Part shown: one piece after another, positions 1 through 15,455 of the stretch | Numbering within the stretch: position 1 is the stretch's first letter | Layout: each line of letters opens with the position of its first letter | NCBI RefSeq assembly: GCF_000165425.1 | Contig: NW_001799433.1 | Span: forward strand, 49,587-113,586 | Direction: 5' to 3' | DNA: 64,000 nucleotides | From: Paramecium tetraurelia | Lineage: Eukaryota > Ciliophora > Oligohymenophorea > Peniculida > Parameciidae | Program-made: the position numbers and the translations under genes | Notes under the pieces: generated by a model | The model's database searches: none | What the model was told of the DNA's origin: nothing | What the model saw: the letters and a program-made list of their open reading frames with translations, nothing else

Positions 1-99
1 ACAACCAATTCCATAATTTCTACAGTCTTCCACATCCTCATCTTCATCAGAACAATCAGAAAATTGATCCTAGAAATTTAATCTCAATTCTTCCTACAT
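1..99 (-). CDS. N-terminal fragment of an acidic protein, cut by the window edge
   Basis: The reverse strand has an ATG at 99 followed by an open frame to base 1, reading TAG as glutamine. The first residues are MQEELRLNFQDQF and then a strongly acidic stretch (SDEDEDVEDC). Only about 33 codons are present, so no function can be given. It starts about 130 bp downstream of the stop of the phosphatase gene, on the same strand, which fits the spacing of other genes here. Confidence 0.45.
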
Positions 100-227
100 T
101 ATTATAATTTATGGTCAGAATTACAAAGGATTAATATGAAAATCGAATATCAATTATAATTTAATACATTCAAGTCTCCCTCAAGAGAATAACGTATCGA
201 TAAAATTAATCACCAAATACAAATTGA

Positions 228-1521
228 TCATTAACAATATAATTTTTCAATTGCTGTCTTAGGACTACCATAATTCTGAAACTCTCGCAACTTAAAGGTT
301 TCTTGAATTACCTTCCTACAATCGTAAGCAGGAAGCACATCAGAGAGCAGGAAATCATACAATAACTTTAATTCCTTATCGTCCTTGTTGTCATAATAAG
401 GGATTATTGGAATTCCATTTTCAATATGATACCCAAAGCTGTATGCCGCATTATCTATCAACACAATGTCCTTCATGTCTCTCCCTAACACTCTGAGATC
501 TTTAATATGCACCCCATCATTAGTCACTATACAACTCTCTCGAAACAATTGGGCAGTCAAGATTTTCTTATGATCCAGGAACTGAATCACTTGAGAAGCA
601 TAACATTGGTGGGAAGCTGTAAAGACTACGACTTCACAAACTTCTGACAATTGATTCAAGATCTATTTAGCCCAAGGCCTTATGTTGATTCCTGCCTAAA
701 CTGTGTCACCTGAAGGAAATGTGATTGGCAAATAAACCTCAGATTTCATTTTTTAATCCTCATTGCAATGGATGAGAGTTTCGTCAAGATCAAACACCAC
801 AGTTTTATGATCTAAATCGTATCAAAATACTACATTTGCTATTTTTCTACGGTAAATTTACCATCTTCCTTTGTATAATACTTAAAATAGGCTCTGTTTA
901 ATTTAAGCAGAAACCTATGCTATTGTAAGTTTAGAAGGCATGGTCTCTATATAACTAACTGAGAGAATCGTAGGCTCCGTTGACAGCTTCTATCATGGAG
1001 CTCACATAGTAGATATTTTCTAAAATATATACTTAAGGTACTTCTTGAAAACGATAAAATTCTATTTTTTGGTGAAAGCGATTTCGCTTATCTAAATGGA
1101 GAGATACTGTTAATGTTCTTTGAGAGATTTGAAACCTTGTATTGAGTCACAAAGTCATCCAAACTCAGATGAATATTTAGAGTTTGTTTTTAATCAAGAT
1201 TTTTTTTGCTATTGGTCTAAGGTCTATCAATCGATGTCCCTTTTTCCGTTTTGAGTTTTTGTGCAAGTTTATTCTGATCTAGAGACAATATATTATATTT
1301 TCTATCGGTCTTGGATTTATTCAATAAGCCGAAGGAATTATCCCTTGTCAAACTATTGTTGGCCTTATTATAGCTTTGCTGTATGGTTTTGCTGATTTTT
1401 TGAGATGGTTAAGCCTTGTTCTAATCCTTTGATTTGGCAAAAAAGTAATACTTTTATAGCTACAATTGGCATACCTAATGTGGATGAACAGGTTTGGGCG
1501 TATTAGTTCTAAGATTTGCAT
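228..1521 (-). CDS. FCP1/SCP-type (NLI-interacting factor-like) protein phosphatase
   Basis: The C-terminal half is a HAD-superfamily CTD small phosphatase domain. The catalytic signature DLDETLIHC lies at about 791-765, with the two aspartates of the family's DxDxT motif, followed by VVFTASHQCYASQVI and DMKDIVLIDNAAYSFG (second acidic motif). Family members dephosphorylate serine or threonine, often on the RNA polymerase II tail or on other targets; the substrate here is unknown. The TGA stop is at 230-228. An ATG at 1521 begins an open, Ser/Lys/Asn-rich N-terminal frame. Between about 1140 and 830 all three reverse frames lack TGA, and a 22-nt GTAGTA...TTTAG intron at about 813-834 joins one of them to DLDET, so the N-terminal exon structure is unresolved. 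Confidence 0.75.
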
Positions 1522-1802
1522 TGATAAATGGATCCTTCTTAGTTACCTATTTAGAGACGGAAGATTTCTTATTTTTTATAAGGGTGCTCAAGCTTTAAGT
1601 TTGGTATAATTTATTTAGAGTGCTTTTTTAAATGTCTACTGGAGGAACAGTATGTTGTTCGTATTGCTTGGCGAGTTTAAGTTTTAAACTAGAATTGTCC
1701 AAGTGAGATGGCGATGTTTTATTAATATTAGAATACATTAATATCTAATATATAAGAGCGGAAACAAAATATTGTAATTGTTATAATGTATATATTATTT
1801 TT

Positions 1803-3386
<1,584 letters not shown>

Positions 3387-3711
3387 TTTATTTATTTAAA
3401 TAATTTTTAGATATTCTCATAAAGGATATTTAAAATTTAAATAAGCAATTTATCAATTAATTGCATGATGTCTCACTCGTTTCTTCCACTCACTCCTCTC
3501 CTCCCTTCCTCCATCCCCATATTTTCCAATAATTTATCTATTAACCTTTTTGATTTATCACATCCCCCCTTATTCCAATTTAATTGTCTCTTTCAATTAG
3601 CAATATTAAATCTATACTTATATAATCGAAATTTAATTGCCTCCCCCCCTCCACAAACAACTATATATAATTATCTTTTTAGATAATAAATATATATTCA
3701 TTATTCATATC
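3387..3711. other. AT-rich spacer
   Basis: About 325 bp between the ATP synthase beta start and the stop of the CFAP46-like gene, both on the reverse strand. It should hold the promoter and 5' leader of ATP synthase beta and the 3' end of the next gene. The forward strand has pyrimidine-rich runs (CTCC, CCCCCC), but the apparent frames have no protein-like character. I see no further gene. Confidence 0.5.
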
Positions 3712-6700
3712 TCATTTCACATCTGATTTCATCCTTTTCAATCCCTCTATCACAATCTATTGGAAACCCTTGAAACTGCCATTGTATTCTTCAAACCCTT
3801 TCAAATATTTTGCAAACACATGACTTTCCTTTAATGAAAATAGATACTTTGAAAATTGGAAAAGCTTGGTCTACTTTGATTACCCAAAATTTAGTCCTGG
3901 CACCACTTAACCATCTCTTACATCAAGCTAATTTATTCACTATTTCTACCTCCTATCTTGTACGAGCTGTAGCAAGTGATTGAAGCACATGTTCTTAGAA
4001 TTCAACTTGAGCTTTTTGTTCTGCTGCCTCTCTATTTAATTGCTATCGTAATTATCTTACCTTAAACATGTAATGGCATCATTATAAGACTTAAGAAAGA
4101 CCTTAGCTTCATAATAGGGTTACTCTGTGAACATAATTTTTAATAAATTAAATCAAATCAGTCTTAAATTAGGCAATCCTACGAATATGAAATTGTGAGT
4201 ATAGATTCTCTTTTTATCAAATTAAATCTCCTTCAGATTTGAAATTTCTTACACAGGTTCGACCTTTCCTCCCTTCTTCGTTTCCACCTACTATGGTTTC
4301 TTGTCCATTATATTTCCATTCTCATCCTAATACTTCACAATTGGAGCCTAAAGAAATTATTAGGAGTATCATACCTTATATCTTTACAAACATGCTGCCA
4401 CATAAATATCTTCTGTTAATTATTTAGCCAAATTTTCAAATGCCTTTAAAAATTCTACTATTTAAGGTGACCATTAAGTTGTTAATATTGTACTCACATC
4501 AATCAGAGTCAAAAACACAGAGATTTTGAAATTCTGTTCTAGAATGTGAGTCTTCTCACCATCAGGATCCAAAGATGAGAACTTTTCAATCAAACTTTTT
4601 TTTGCATTCATCTTATCAAATATCACCCAAAATTTAGAAGTATTAATTTCACTTAGATCTACAATTACTTTTGATGACAAAATGTTCAATACTCCAGGAG
4701 ATCCATACCAGAAAATAGATGATCCTGTTTAAGCATACTTTTACAATTCTCCCAAAGATGCCAATCTACTTTAAGAGAAAGTCTAAAATTATATAATATA
4801 ATATTACTCCTTCAAATTTAAGTTAGGGTGTTGTTTTTTAAATCTCACCTAAAGTCTTTTGTAAATTAAATTCGTCCAAATTTAAATCCTAATCCTCTGT
4901 CTTAAAATCGTAAGTGAGGTATTTCAACTTGTCCTTCTCTATTCCTCTTGAGCTATTATTTAATTAAACTTAGAAACCCACACTTTTCAGTCTTCTAACA
5001 TACACAGGCATACTAAAATCTCTTGACATTGCAACAATCTTTTAAAATACCTTCAATTGTTCAATAGGATAATCAAAGAACTTAGGATCAATCAATAAAA
5101 CAATGGTGTCAATCTTACCAGGTGCTTATTCTAAGGGAGATTCGTATTAAGCCAATTCATCCTTTCCTGGTTTCCCTTTGGTTTACTTTCCTTAATCTTT
5201 CTTGGGAGGAGGTGCCTTAGGATCAATTACAGGTGGAGGTACTTCCTCTTAAGTATTTATATTTTCATCAATCAATTGAGGCACAAAACTCATAAATTGT
5301 TCCACATCTACACAAAACTTGGTGTATTCCTTTTCCATGTCCTCCTCCAATTTGATGAAGTCCTATTATTGAATTATTGGTGTTTTAATTAAATTATTCT
5401 TAATCTAATCTAAATTGGCTTTCATTTAAGTCAACTAATCATGAGTTTTAGAATCCAATAGTATTCTTTACACTTTGTACACTGGAGTTTTTGTGTTATG
5501 TAAATATCCTAAGTACAAACACGTTTTGTTCTGACTCATCTGCATTATTAGAAACCCAGCACTCTATTACACTTACGCCTATAGTTCTGTCAATGGGAAG
5601 ATCATCAGATTATCCCATAATTTATTAGCCTCGGTTAATAATTTAATGGCCTCCTAATTAAGAAATCCACAGGCAGAATTGATCATCTTTATTAACCTAA
5701 TATACACTATCATTTTATGCTTTCCGAAGAATGATTGTCTAACCATGTTAAACATCTATTCACAAAAAGCAAAATGCTAAAACTTACATAAATAATCATA
5801 AGATATTTCAGGACTCTTTCTTCCCAGGATATCTAAGGCAGATTCATAGAGCATTTTCAAATAAAAGTTCATTTACTTGAATCCAAATATACTCCATTCT
5901 AATGGGACAGTTGTGTTGTCTCCTTTTGCTTTCAATACTGTGAATGCTTTTGATTCAATGTCTTTAATCAATTTTAATACGCTTTGTAAAGCATCCGTCT
6001 TATAATCAAATTAATTGTCCTCCTCTTACTACAATTAAACAACTGAATCTTGTCCTTCAACTGGTGTTTCCCAAACATCATCCAATTACTATTTACTTAT
6101 AGCTAGATATCTTTTTGCTCTCACCAACTCAATCTCAGCTATTGTATACCAAAATGAATCTTTTTTCAATTGTTTCAAAGTGGATAACAATACAGCAGTT
6201 GCCTTCTCAAAACTTTCCAATCTCTAAGGAAGTGGCTAGATTGCCCTTTATATCTTAATGGTTAATTATGTTAAGAATTTCTAGAGAGGTTCGTAATTGC
6301 TTAATTGTTCAATTGGTTTGTCTTCTAGTTAATCGTTGTTATTGTCATCGTCGGACCCTTAAAGATCAGGCAATTGCATTTATTTTCGCAACCACTTAAT
6401 CAATCCCATTTCAATAAAACAAGACGCCATTATCACCCTTATCTTAGCTTATAAATCCATGATTGGGGATCTAATTGATTCCGATTCTTTTTCAATTAGG
6501 AGTGTGTACTTTAATAAGGATCTACTTTGTTATTCTAAAGGTTTAAGGATTGAGTTCTGCAATCTCTATATAATTTTGAAATAAATTTCAACTTAGTCAA
6601 TTTTTGTGTAATTCTTATTTCTAACAAAGATGAGAATTTTATTCACTAAGTTTAATATTAGATCTATTTAATGAGTCATAAATCCGCCATGCATGATGCA

Positions 6701-9700
6701 TTTTAATGATTTCTCTAAATTCTCTATTATCTATTTGAATATGTCATATGAAAATTCTTTGAATAAATCCTTCGTTGATATTTTAGATTACAAAATGTAT
6801 AAAGTCGTTAATGTTTAATAAATCTATAATTTGTTTGGTGAATAATTGGGTTTATTTAGGACTTCCAAAAGCACTTCTGTAATTTACTTCAGGAATTACC
6901 TAATATCGTCATATTTCCCTAGTTTATACAGAGTCTTATATGTTTCAATTGATGAAGCCTCCCATTAGCTTACATTTTTAATCAATTTATGGGATAGTTT
7001 GTGATTTTCAATAGAATCTCTGAATTCCCCTTCTAAGAATGCAATTTACCCTTAAAGACATAAGATTCTTCCCATCAATTCTAAATCTGAGACAATCTTG
7101 GCATGTTTGTGAGATTCAGCTAATAATTCTTTGGCTCTATATATTTCACCTGAAAAGATTAATTCATTGCCTAAATCGGTCAGAATGGTATAGACAAAGA
7201 TCTCACTGATGATGTTGGCCTAAGGTAGATTTTGTTCCATAATGTCGGCTGGTCTGGATCTATTTTGTTATAACACACTAGATTCAGTTTTTGCGAGCAT
7301 TTATTTCTTCTCTTAGTCTGTCAATTTAAATTTAACAATGTTAGATTATTAATACATCAACTCTGCTTCATTGTGAAATCCCACTTGATGTAAACATTTA
7401 CTGAATCTCACATCAATTAATCTATCTAAATAAGAATTATTTAATATTTCTTTAACAAAAAATTTCTAAAACACAAAAATCGGAACGCTGTGGATTTAAA
7501 GCCCATATTTTTCAAAGATACTAATCAAATTGTTTATATAAGTATATGTTAATTAAGCCTTGTCAAATAAGTATTTACCCATAAAGTTAAAATCTTCATA
7601 ACTTTTGACTCTTTCTAAGAATTCTTTACTGAATTATAATTTGATCCAATCTTAGATACAAGTGGGTAGAAGATATCTAGGGGAGAAATCATCTTATTGT
7701 TAAGGTTTTGGTTGTTATTACTGTTGTTTACTTGTTTTTTCATCAATAATGTTTGTGTATTTAGCGGCATTCTCTTCAAATTCATTCATAGTTTGAAATG
7801 ATATTTCAATGATTTTGATTAAGAATACTTTAGCATCTATTGCATATTAAATAGACTATTCCATAGTGTCAGCAATCATTGCTAACATAATGTGAATTCT
7901 CATTAATCTTTCATAATGAGCACAATTCAATCTATTTGGATTGGCTTCCTCCTCTCTCGGTTTGAATATTTTTGACTTTTATTTATTACTTTTGATTGTT
8001 GTTGTTCTAACATTCGCAGCTCTTGAAAACCTTTAATTACTAGATTTCTATCCTGATATTTATGACTTTTATTCTTTGCTTTTATTTTACTTAACTGTGT
8101 TCTTAGTAGTCTTCTTGGTCATTTTTGATTTTTATTTTGATTATTTAGAAACTGTAGACTTTTTGCCTCTCGTACTTCTACTGAAAATAGTTGATGAATT
8201 CTATTCTTCATCTCCTTCTTCTTCTTCTTCGTCTTCCTCCATTTCAATCTCTATTAAAGTGTCTGCAGCCTACATTAAATTTTCAATCACCAATTGTTTT
8301 TCATTCCCGTTTCTCAACAACCATTCTGAAAATTCAATTAACACCTCAACTATTTCAACAGAAGAATCCTTCTTTAACAATTCAATAGCCTTATTATACG
8401 CTGTATATTATTTATATAGATTATTTGATACTCTTGCTAATCTGATCCACACCTTTGCTTATAATGAGGAATCTGCCTCTTTCATGTTGACGATGGCCTA
8501 TAGTTCATTTTTACCTTGTTTACTCATGAAAATCATTTTGGCTTCCCAAATGGGTTTTGACATATTCTTAGGGATTAATTCAAACACCATATCTGCTGCC
8601 ATTTCTCCTAATTTATAATCTTCATTTTCCAAAGCACTTTTAAATAATAATTATGCTAACAGCAAAACTAAATCAGGTTCACTCTTTTCCTTACATTCTT
8701 TCAAGTAATTCAAGCAAGAATAGACTGGTTTAATGAGATGTTTTCTATTTTAAGCACTCTCTTCTAATCGAGCACATAAATTCCATACTTATTTTGATGC
8801 ATCCAAAACTAAACTATTAATACCAGCTTTTAGTCCTTTATTTGCAGCTTCAATTGCATGAAATAAACTAGAAAATAACAAGGATTCTTAAGATTCAGTT
8901 TCTTATGTTTCTGAATTAAGCATTCTTAATAGATTTTCACTATATATGTATTCAGCCAAAGAATACCATCTCAAACGAGAAGCTGGAATAGTTGATAAGT
9001 CTGCTGTTAGTAATTGTAAAGAATATTATACACACCTTAATGAATACTTATACATTAAAATAGTCTCTTCATTCAATGCTAACCTTGCCAATCTAGCCCA
9101 TAATTCAGCATGCAATTCCAGTTCAGTTTCATCGTTTTCTTTTGCTGTCCAACTAACAAGTGTTTCAAAGCATTTCTTAATCAGATCTTATGTTTGAGCC
9201 TTATTGGTTGAATTTTGAATGATTTCTAATTATGAAACAACATCAAAAATAACACTATCGGACGATGATTATTATGGTTGTTTAGTGCCCTTTTTATCCT
9301 ATTAAGTTCCAGGTTTAGCAGCATTAGTTTTAGCTGTTCCAGACACTCTGGCCTTAATTGAGTTAATCAATTTACGAGTGTGGGGTGAAAGAGGAGTTAA
9401 AAGTAGAGCTTCACAAACCCTCATAACCTCCTCATATTAAGACTTCCCTTCCATCAATCTTGCATACACTAAACCTATATTAGCTAAGACTTAAATCTTT
9501 GTATCAATGTCATAATCATTTATTAGTTTTTTTTCAATTTCTTTTAGTGAATTCTTCATTATTTCAAAGAATTCTTTCAATAAATTAGTAATTTCTGGTA
9601 ATAATTTACTATCATTAATAGGATTACGAAATATTGTAAGGAAATTATTCCAAATATAAATAGCTCCATTGAACACTAGCCAAGTTTATTTGATAGAATC

Positions 9701-11895
9701 TGCTAATTTTAATCCTTTGACAAAATTTGAACACATTTTTCGTTTTAAAGATAATACTTAATCCTTTTTCTCTTGACTTAATTCTTCTACGTTTTCATTC
9801 TCTTCTACTCTAATAGGATCAGCAAAGGGTATTTCAAAATTATCTTTAATTAAGTTATCTATAATCATTTATGCCATTCTATATTAGCATTCTACTTGAG
9901 CAAGTATCATTTCAGATGCATTCTTTACATCCCAAGTATCATTACAAACAAACTCGCATGCTTTAAATGCTAAATCATTAAACTCCCATTCAAATGCTAA
10001 TCTAGCAATCTCAGCTGCTAACAATTTCTTCTATTTGAATTAATATAAATTCTCTTATTTCTTTAATACTTTTTCTCTATTTTATTCCTCTTCAACCAAG
10101 TCCAACTTAGTATCATACCAATATTCCTATTCTTACAAATTAACAATGGTTCCCAAACACTTTTATAGAATATCAATTCTTAAATTTTCTGATTTGGCTG
10201 CTTACACATTTTCTAATTAAGTGATAACTCTTTCAATATCATTTTTAGGTTCCTAATAAATATTTAATTTTAGTCTGATCTTCTCTTCTAGATTCCTTAA
10301 ATACTTATCATAAGGTCTTTAATATAAGCCTAAATCTTCGCCCTCATCATATTTGAATTGCACCTTCCCTAATGGTACACTGTAATCCAATTGCAATGCT
10401 TTTTTAATGTGTTATTCTGCTTTCACTGCTAAATCCTCTTATAAATCACTCTTTGCTAATTCAATGTGGAAATTCACTCTCAATGCATGATCTACACATT
10501 GCAATTACTCCAATAGTTGACATGCCATAGAAAAGGCTTTATATACATGTATTCTATATTGAGCATTTAAAAATGGCAATGAAATATTCCAAATCAAGAC
10601 AGCTCCTTCAAAGATGAGATCGGGATCATTTAACTTTTTATTTGTTACCATAACTTTCTCCATAGTTTTCAAAGCTTCAATTCTCCTTTCCACTTCTTGC
10701 ATTTTAATCTATAAGGAATTCAATCTCATTCCAGTCTTATTATCAATCAAAGGGCCTGCTTTCTTTATAAATAATTCAGCCTTATTATACTCATGTAAAA
10801 TGTAGGCCTTTTAGTGTAGTTATCGAACTCTACTCAAAAATGCAGTGATTGAATCAGCTATATTTACTAAATTATATTGTAATGCTACTCTTCCTGATTC
10901 AGCCAATCTTTCCTAGAATACCGGTGCCAACTTATTAGTGGCTGCCACTTCATTTCCAGGCAACACAGCACTTGAAATGGAGTTGATTAAATTTATTAAT
11001 TCCTTCTCAACTTAAGCCTCTGGAATCAAACCACTCCTCATCTTCTAGAGCATAAACAATGATTTCCAAGCCTTCTCTGATGGAGCAGCCTCTGATTCCT
11101 TGAATGCTGAATCCAAGGCTTACTTATATTCCTTACCAATGTGAATTCTCAATCTCAATAGTGAATTCTGAAAATCGCAATCTCCCTTCTTTTTAGTTGT
11201 TTCCCACAGTCTGTCCAATAGTTTAAATGAATCTGCCTTCCTGTCATCATACAAACAATAGAACAAGAGCCAAGTGAATCTGCATCTCCAATCATAGTCA
11301 GCCTCATCTACTTCCTCAAACATTCGATCTATTTTATCCAAAATATCCACAAATGATAATTGCCATTATGGCTTAAGCATGGGTCTTATGATATTATATA
11401 CACAAATGGAAGCATTATAAATAAGAAACCCGTACTTTTGTTTATTTTCCGGTTTCGAAATTATGTCTAATCCTTATTAAACAAATGTTAATGACAATTT
11501 CAAATTCTTGATCATGTCCTCCGCCTTCAGTAGTCTGTCGTGGCCATTCATAGATATAAGTCTTGCTTTTATGAACAAGGCTCTAATGTAAAACTGTCCC
11601 TAAGAAGAGTTACGTTAAAAGTAAAGGTCTATATATTATTGAACCAAGTGGGCTTTATCTGGCACAACAAGGCAAGCCTCGCAATACTTAATCATGACTT
11701 CTTAAGAAATATCTAGAAAAGAGGATCTGTTTAATTTACATATTTCGAATACCTAATATTTTTCTTTAGTATTTAGTTGATCTTATCTATGCAATCTTAT
11801 CCCTGACTTAGAAATGTTTCATTATCGTCCTTGTGATCAATAAAGAAACGAGCTTCTGTAATTAAGTTATCAATAATGTACTCTTCATTACTCAT
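3712..11895 (-). CDS. CFAP46: CFAP46-like axonemal protein (central pair C1d projection), about 2,700 aa
   Basis: A very long gene on the reverse strand from ATG 11895 (MSNEEYIIDNLITEARFF) to TGA 3714-3712, interrupted only by short introns. The length matches CFAP46/FAP46/TTC40, about 2,700 aa in other species. The family's repeated helical segments occur: FEGAVLIWNISLPFLN near 10600, FNGAIYIWNNF near 9660, and the EFSEWL motif near 8330 followed by a coiled, acidic linker. The C-terminal third has a segment reading IDTIVLLIDPKFFDYPIEQL near 5100-5050, resembling the CFAP46 region that precedes its end. In Chlamydomonas and mammals the protein is part of the C1d complex of the central apparatus and affects beating. 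The gene was read in pieces, so a split into two genes is not fully excluded. Its ATG lies 37 bp after the kinesin stop. Confidence 0.68.
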
Positions 11896-11932
11896 TTTTA
11901 TTAAATATTAATGTTTGTATATATATAATAAA

Positions 11933-14390
11933 TCAAGAATAGAGGTTCCTTTTTACTTCTCTCATTTTGATGATATCTTACACATTTATTTGTGGTTTAG
12001 GAAGAGAAGGATCCTTTTGTTTTTTCATTGAGGAAGTCTACGATTTACTAGAATATGTATATATTGGATACTTGGAAAAAGTATAAAAGTTATTTAACTA
12101 ACGAGGTTATTCATCTTCATCATAATTTTAGGAATTATTTAAAGACTTTTTGGATTAATTAGTATGCAGAGGAGATTCTTTTCTTGAATGAACAATATTC
12201 TAAATGTTTGAAAAAGCATGACTTGATTGCTGTTGTTCACCTTGGAGAATCTTTTAGAGACTAATTAAATCTTTTGCTACACTCTACAATTTTAATCCGT
12301 CATTAGGTTAGGACAAAGCATCAATAATATTATCGACAGAAGCTACCATAATGAAAAAAATAGATACATTTCACATAATCCATTAAGCTGGAATTTTCAT
12401 GATTCAATAACAGATTATTTAATCTTTAAATCTCCTAATCCTACTCCTAATTAATTAGAGTTAATTATTCAATCTGAGATTCATAATCCTATAAATTCTC
12501 CTTTGTTATATTGTAGGTCTCTTATCCATCCTGAGTAACACAATCTTTAATTTTATTTTACCTAATCGATTAAATCTATTGAGCATTAGGCAAGTTGCCT
12601 CCCATTTGATTGACATAATCTTCTAATTATTAGACTCGTTATATTTTCTAATCTAGCATGCTTTCTGTTTCCCTATGGATTCTATCGTAAGCATCAAGTT
12701 CATCTTATAGTTAAACAATGGTCTCATCTCTTTCATTCAACCTGGTTGTCAAAGCAATCATAATATCTCTTTATTTTAGAGTTAATTGTTTGTATCTATC
12801 AACTTGAACCTTGTCTTCTTCTAATTAGGATCTTTCCTTTTCTAATTCTGTTATCTTCTTTTCATATTAGGCTCTAATTAACTTTTGTTATTCTTCGATG
12901 GCATTTCTAAATTATGGACTATTCTCAATATTGCATCCACCAATTAACATTTAACTATTGATTTATCGAATCTTTTCTTCTAACTTCTTCTTCTCCTCTC
13001 TTTCAATGAAAAACTGTTTGCTCCTTGCTTCAAGTGCAGCCATAGCAGCATTCTTATCTTACTCTGCTCTCTTCTTATCCTCCTCTAATTGACTTAATTT
13101 TGTAGAATCTATAATAGTTTTATTCTTTTCTTAAAGCTCTTTTCTTAGCCTTTGTAACTCGCATTCATATTTCCTTAAGAGTGCCTTTTGATCCACATCC
13201 TCATTGATAGTGGCTTTATTTTTAATATTTTTAGCTCTATTGGCAAACTTGACTGAACTCAAAGTTTCAAGAAAAGCATCAATAGCTGGTGATATCATTC
13301 CCATCATAGTTGTTTTGCAATTACCACCCAAAGAATCTTCCAAAAGACGTGTAATTTTGGAATCTCTATAAGGAATGTGAGTTTTTTATTCGATCAAAGC
13401 AGAGATAACATTACCTAAGCAACTTAATGACTAATTGATTTTCTTGGATTCTTCTAATCTCCTGCCTGTAGCACCAGTGACTCTAACTCTTTCACTTCCA
13501 GCCAAATCTACTAAGTTTAGTTTTCCAACTTTAATGGATTTGTGATTGTCAATTTCTGTCATTTATTCCACTATTATGATAAAAACTGCATGGGATCGAC
13601 TACTTACATCATTCATCTTTGTACTTGCAGTGGCTCTAGATTAGGCTCCTTTTTGGATTAAGGAATAGATTTCTGAAGGATTTCGAACAGCCCATTCGGA
13701 GAGACCTTCAACAAAGACTCCTCTCTTTTTATCTTCTCGGATAAGCAAATTTTATCTATCACTCCTAAGTAAATCGCTTATGACTTCATTGTATATTTAG
13801 AGATAACTCACTCTGACCATGAATGTGGTAGATTCATTGGATCCATTTGAAATGTGCTTAAAGATTTCCTCGATTGCTCTTGGAATTATACCTCTTTAGG
13901 GATCTACACAATTGTATTTGAAGCCCTCCATTGTAAATGTCTTGCCTGTGCCAGTCTACCCATATGCCATGATGGTGGCGTTAAAACCTTGAAGTGCAGA
14001 AAGCACTGCATGTCTTGCTGTATTATCGTATACTTCCTCTTGTGTGTTATCTTGATCGTAAACGTAATCAAATGAGAAGGTGTGCATTGTATAACTATTT
14101 GGGTTGTTGAGGTATTCCTCAAGATGTTCGGGATCCACCAAGTCGATGTTATAATATTCGTAGAGGCAGATTTTTTTATGATCAGGGGACACTTGAATGG
14201 TGGAAATGAAACGTCCATCTATCACTTCTCTCTATAGAGGAGGTCTTACACGAACCACAACTTTAAAATTGTCATTTGAAGTTAATTGCTTTGCTGAATA
14301 TGATGACATTGGACTTGAATCATAAAAGTTGGTTTGAGAAGTCGTTTAACTTAATGATGAGGTGGACATCTTTGGAAAAGAGGTATTCAT
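11933..14390 (-). CDS. Kinesin motor protein, N-terminal motor
   Basis: The ATG at 14390 begins a Ser-rich leader ([14 protein letters not shown]) followed by the motor: [12 protein letters not shown]-loop [13 protein letters not shown] (about 13960), switch [17 protein letters not shown] with the following [17 protein letters not shown], and [17 protein letters not shown]. The neck is [14 protein letters not shown], followed by a long coiled coil and a Gln/Ser-rich tail that ends at TGA 11935-11933. The motor has all nucleotide-binding motifs, so ATP-driven microtubule movement is expected. The neck resembles plus-end N-kinesins, but I cannot assign a subfamily. Several short introns are implied. 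The gene starts 45 bp from the divergently transcribed Cys/His-rich gene. Confidence 0.9.
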
Positions 14391-14435
14391 GATCGTTAAA
14401 ATTTAAAATATATTAATTAATAAAAATACATAAAA

Positions 14436-15018
14436 ATGAATTTCTTTCATCCACTTTTGCAAACCCTTCAGTGTAAGAATCGCTATTCTATTTGTTTAGT
14501 CATGCGTTTCAATCTTAGTGCAGACAGACAATAAACCACTCTGAATCTCCTTAATCCACCTATCAAAGTCGAGGAGAATGACTAGCACCTCCCTCCCATC
14601 TATCAAATGACGTAATAGGAACTACTATAACGACAGATGGTCGACTCGGCAACTCATGGGCTATAAATGTCGACTCTTCCCAAAGACTTGGACCCACCAA
14701 AAACAATCAATAAGAAAATGTATGTTGTTTAAATATCCCTCAGAAGCAAAAAAGCCAATACTTGTGGCCATCCAGACAAGGAACATTATGCCAAGGGAAT
14801 GTGCAACAATTGCTATCATCGATTGGGCAGAAACAAACAACCTTGGCTATGCTCACACAAAAAACTATATGCATGTAAATTGTCATCTCTATCTTCAAGG
14901 TGGACTCTGTTAGAATTGCTACATCAACCAATATAATAAAAAAAGAAGAGTCGAAAATCAAGATCAATTAGAGTCAGAACTTAACAACTAGTCTGGCATA
15001 CCCAAAACAGACAATTGA
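14436..15018 (+). CDS. Small Cys/His-rich protein with a duplicated zinc-binding-like motif
   Basis: Read with a 27-nt intron at 14473-14499 and a 25-nt intron near 14878-14902, the frame runs from ATG 14436 to TGA 15016-15018, about 175 aa. The C-terminal part has CGHPDKEHYAKGMCNNCYHR, then GRNKQPWLCSHKKLYACGLC and QNCYINQYNKKRR. This is a repeated C-x2-H-x9/10-C-x2-C-Y unit, a layout that suggests two metal sites. The first half is Gln/Pro-rich and without a domain. I do not recognise a named family; DNA or protein binding is possible but unproven. It shares a 45-bp divergent start region with the kinesin gene. Confidence 0.7.
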
Positions 15019-15455
15019 TTCTTCATTTTTATATAATTTGTAATTTTTTTCATATCTTTTTCATTTCATTTCCTCTTCTTAATCAATAAATAATATTCTT
15101 ATATTAATTAAAGAATATTATTATTAAGACTTATAAAAATATCAATAATTATAGACTTTCCTGAATTTATTAATTATTACTCCTCTTCTTATTCTGTTGA
15201 TTTACATAAATTAGCACTCATTTTTTTAGAAACAAAAATGTTCCTAAAATCTTTATTATTTACTTGAACATTGTTTCTAAATGTTAAATTATATTTTTTC
15301 ATTAAAATTATCATTCTCTTTATTTACGATTGATTACCATTTTAGATTACAAGGGATGTAGACTTAATATATTGATATATTGTGTGATAAGAGTTGAAAT
15401 AAACTTTTATTGTTTTAACGAATATAAATATTTAAAATAAAAAGATCAAAACTTT
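15019..15455. other. AT-rich spacer
   Basis: About 440 bp between two forward-strand genes, with poly-A/T tracts. No frame of protein-like composition on either strand, no tRNA-like fold seen. Confidence 0.5.

Noticed and set aside
8076-9197. Long forward frames rich in Ser, Leu and Phe
   Set aside because: They are the antisense of the CFAP46-like gene; the reverse strand reads continuously through them with family motifs.
13854-14218. Cys-rich frames on both strands inside the kinesin gene
   Set aside because: They are out of frame with the motor-domain motifs, which cover this stretch completely.
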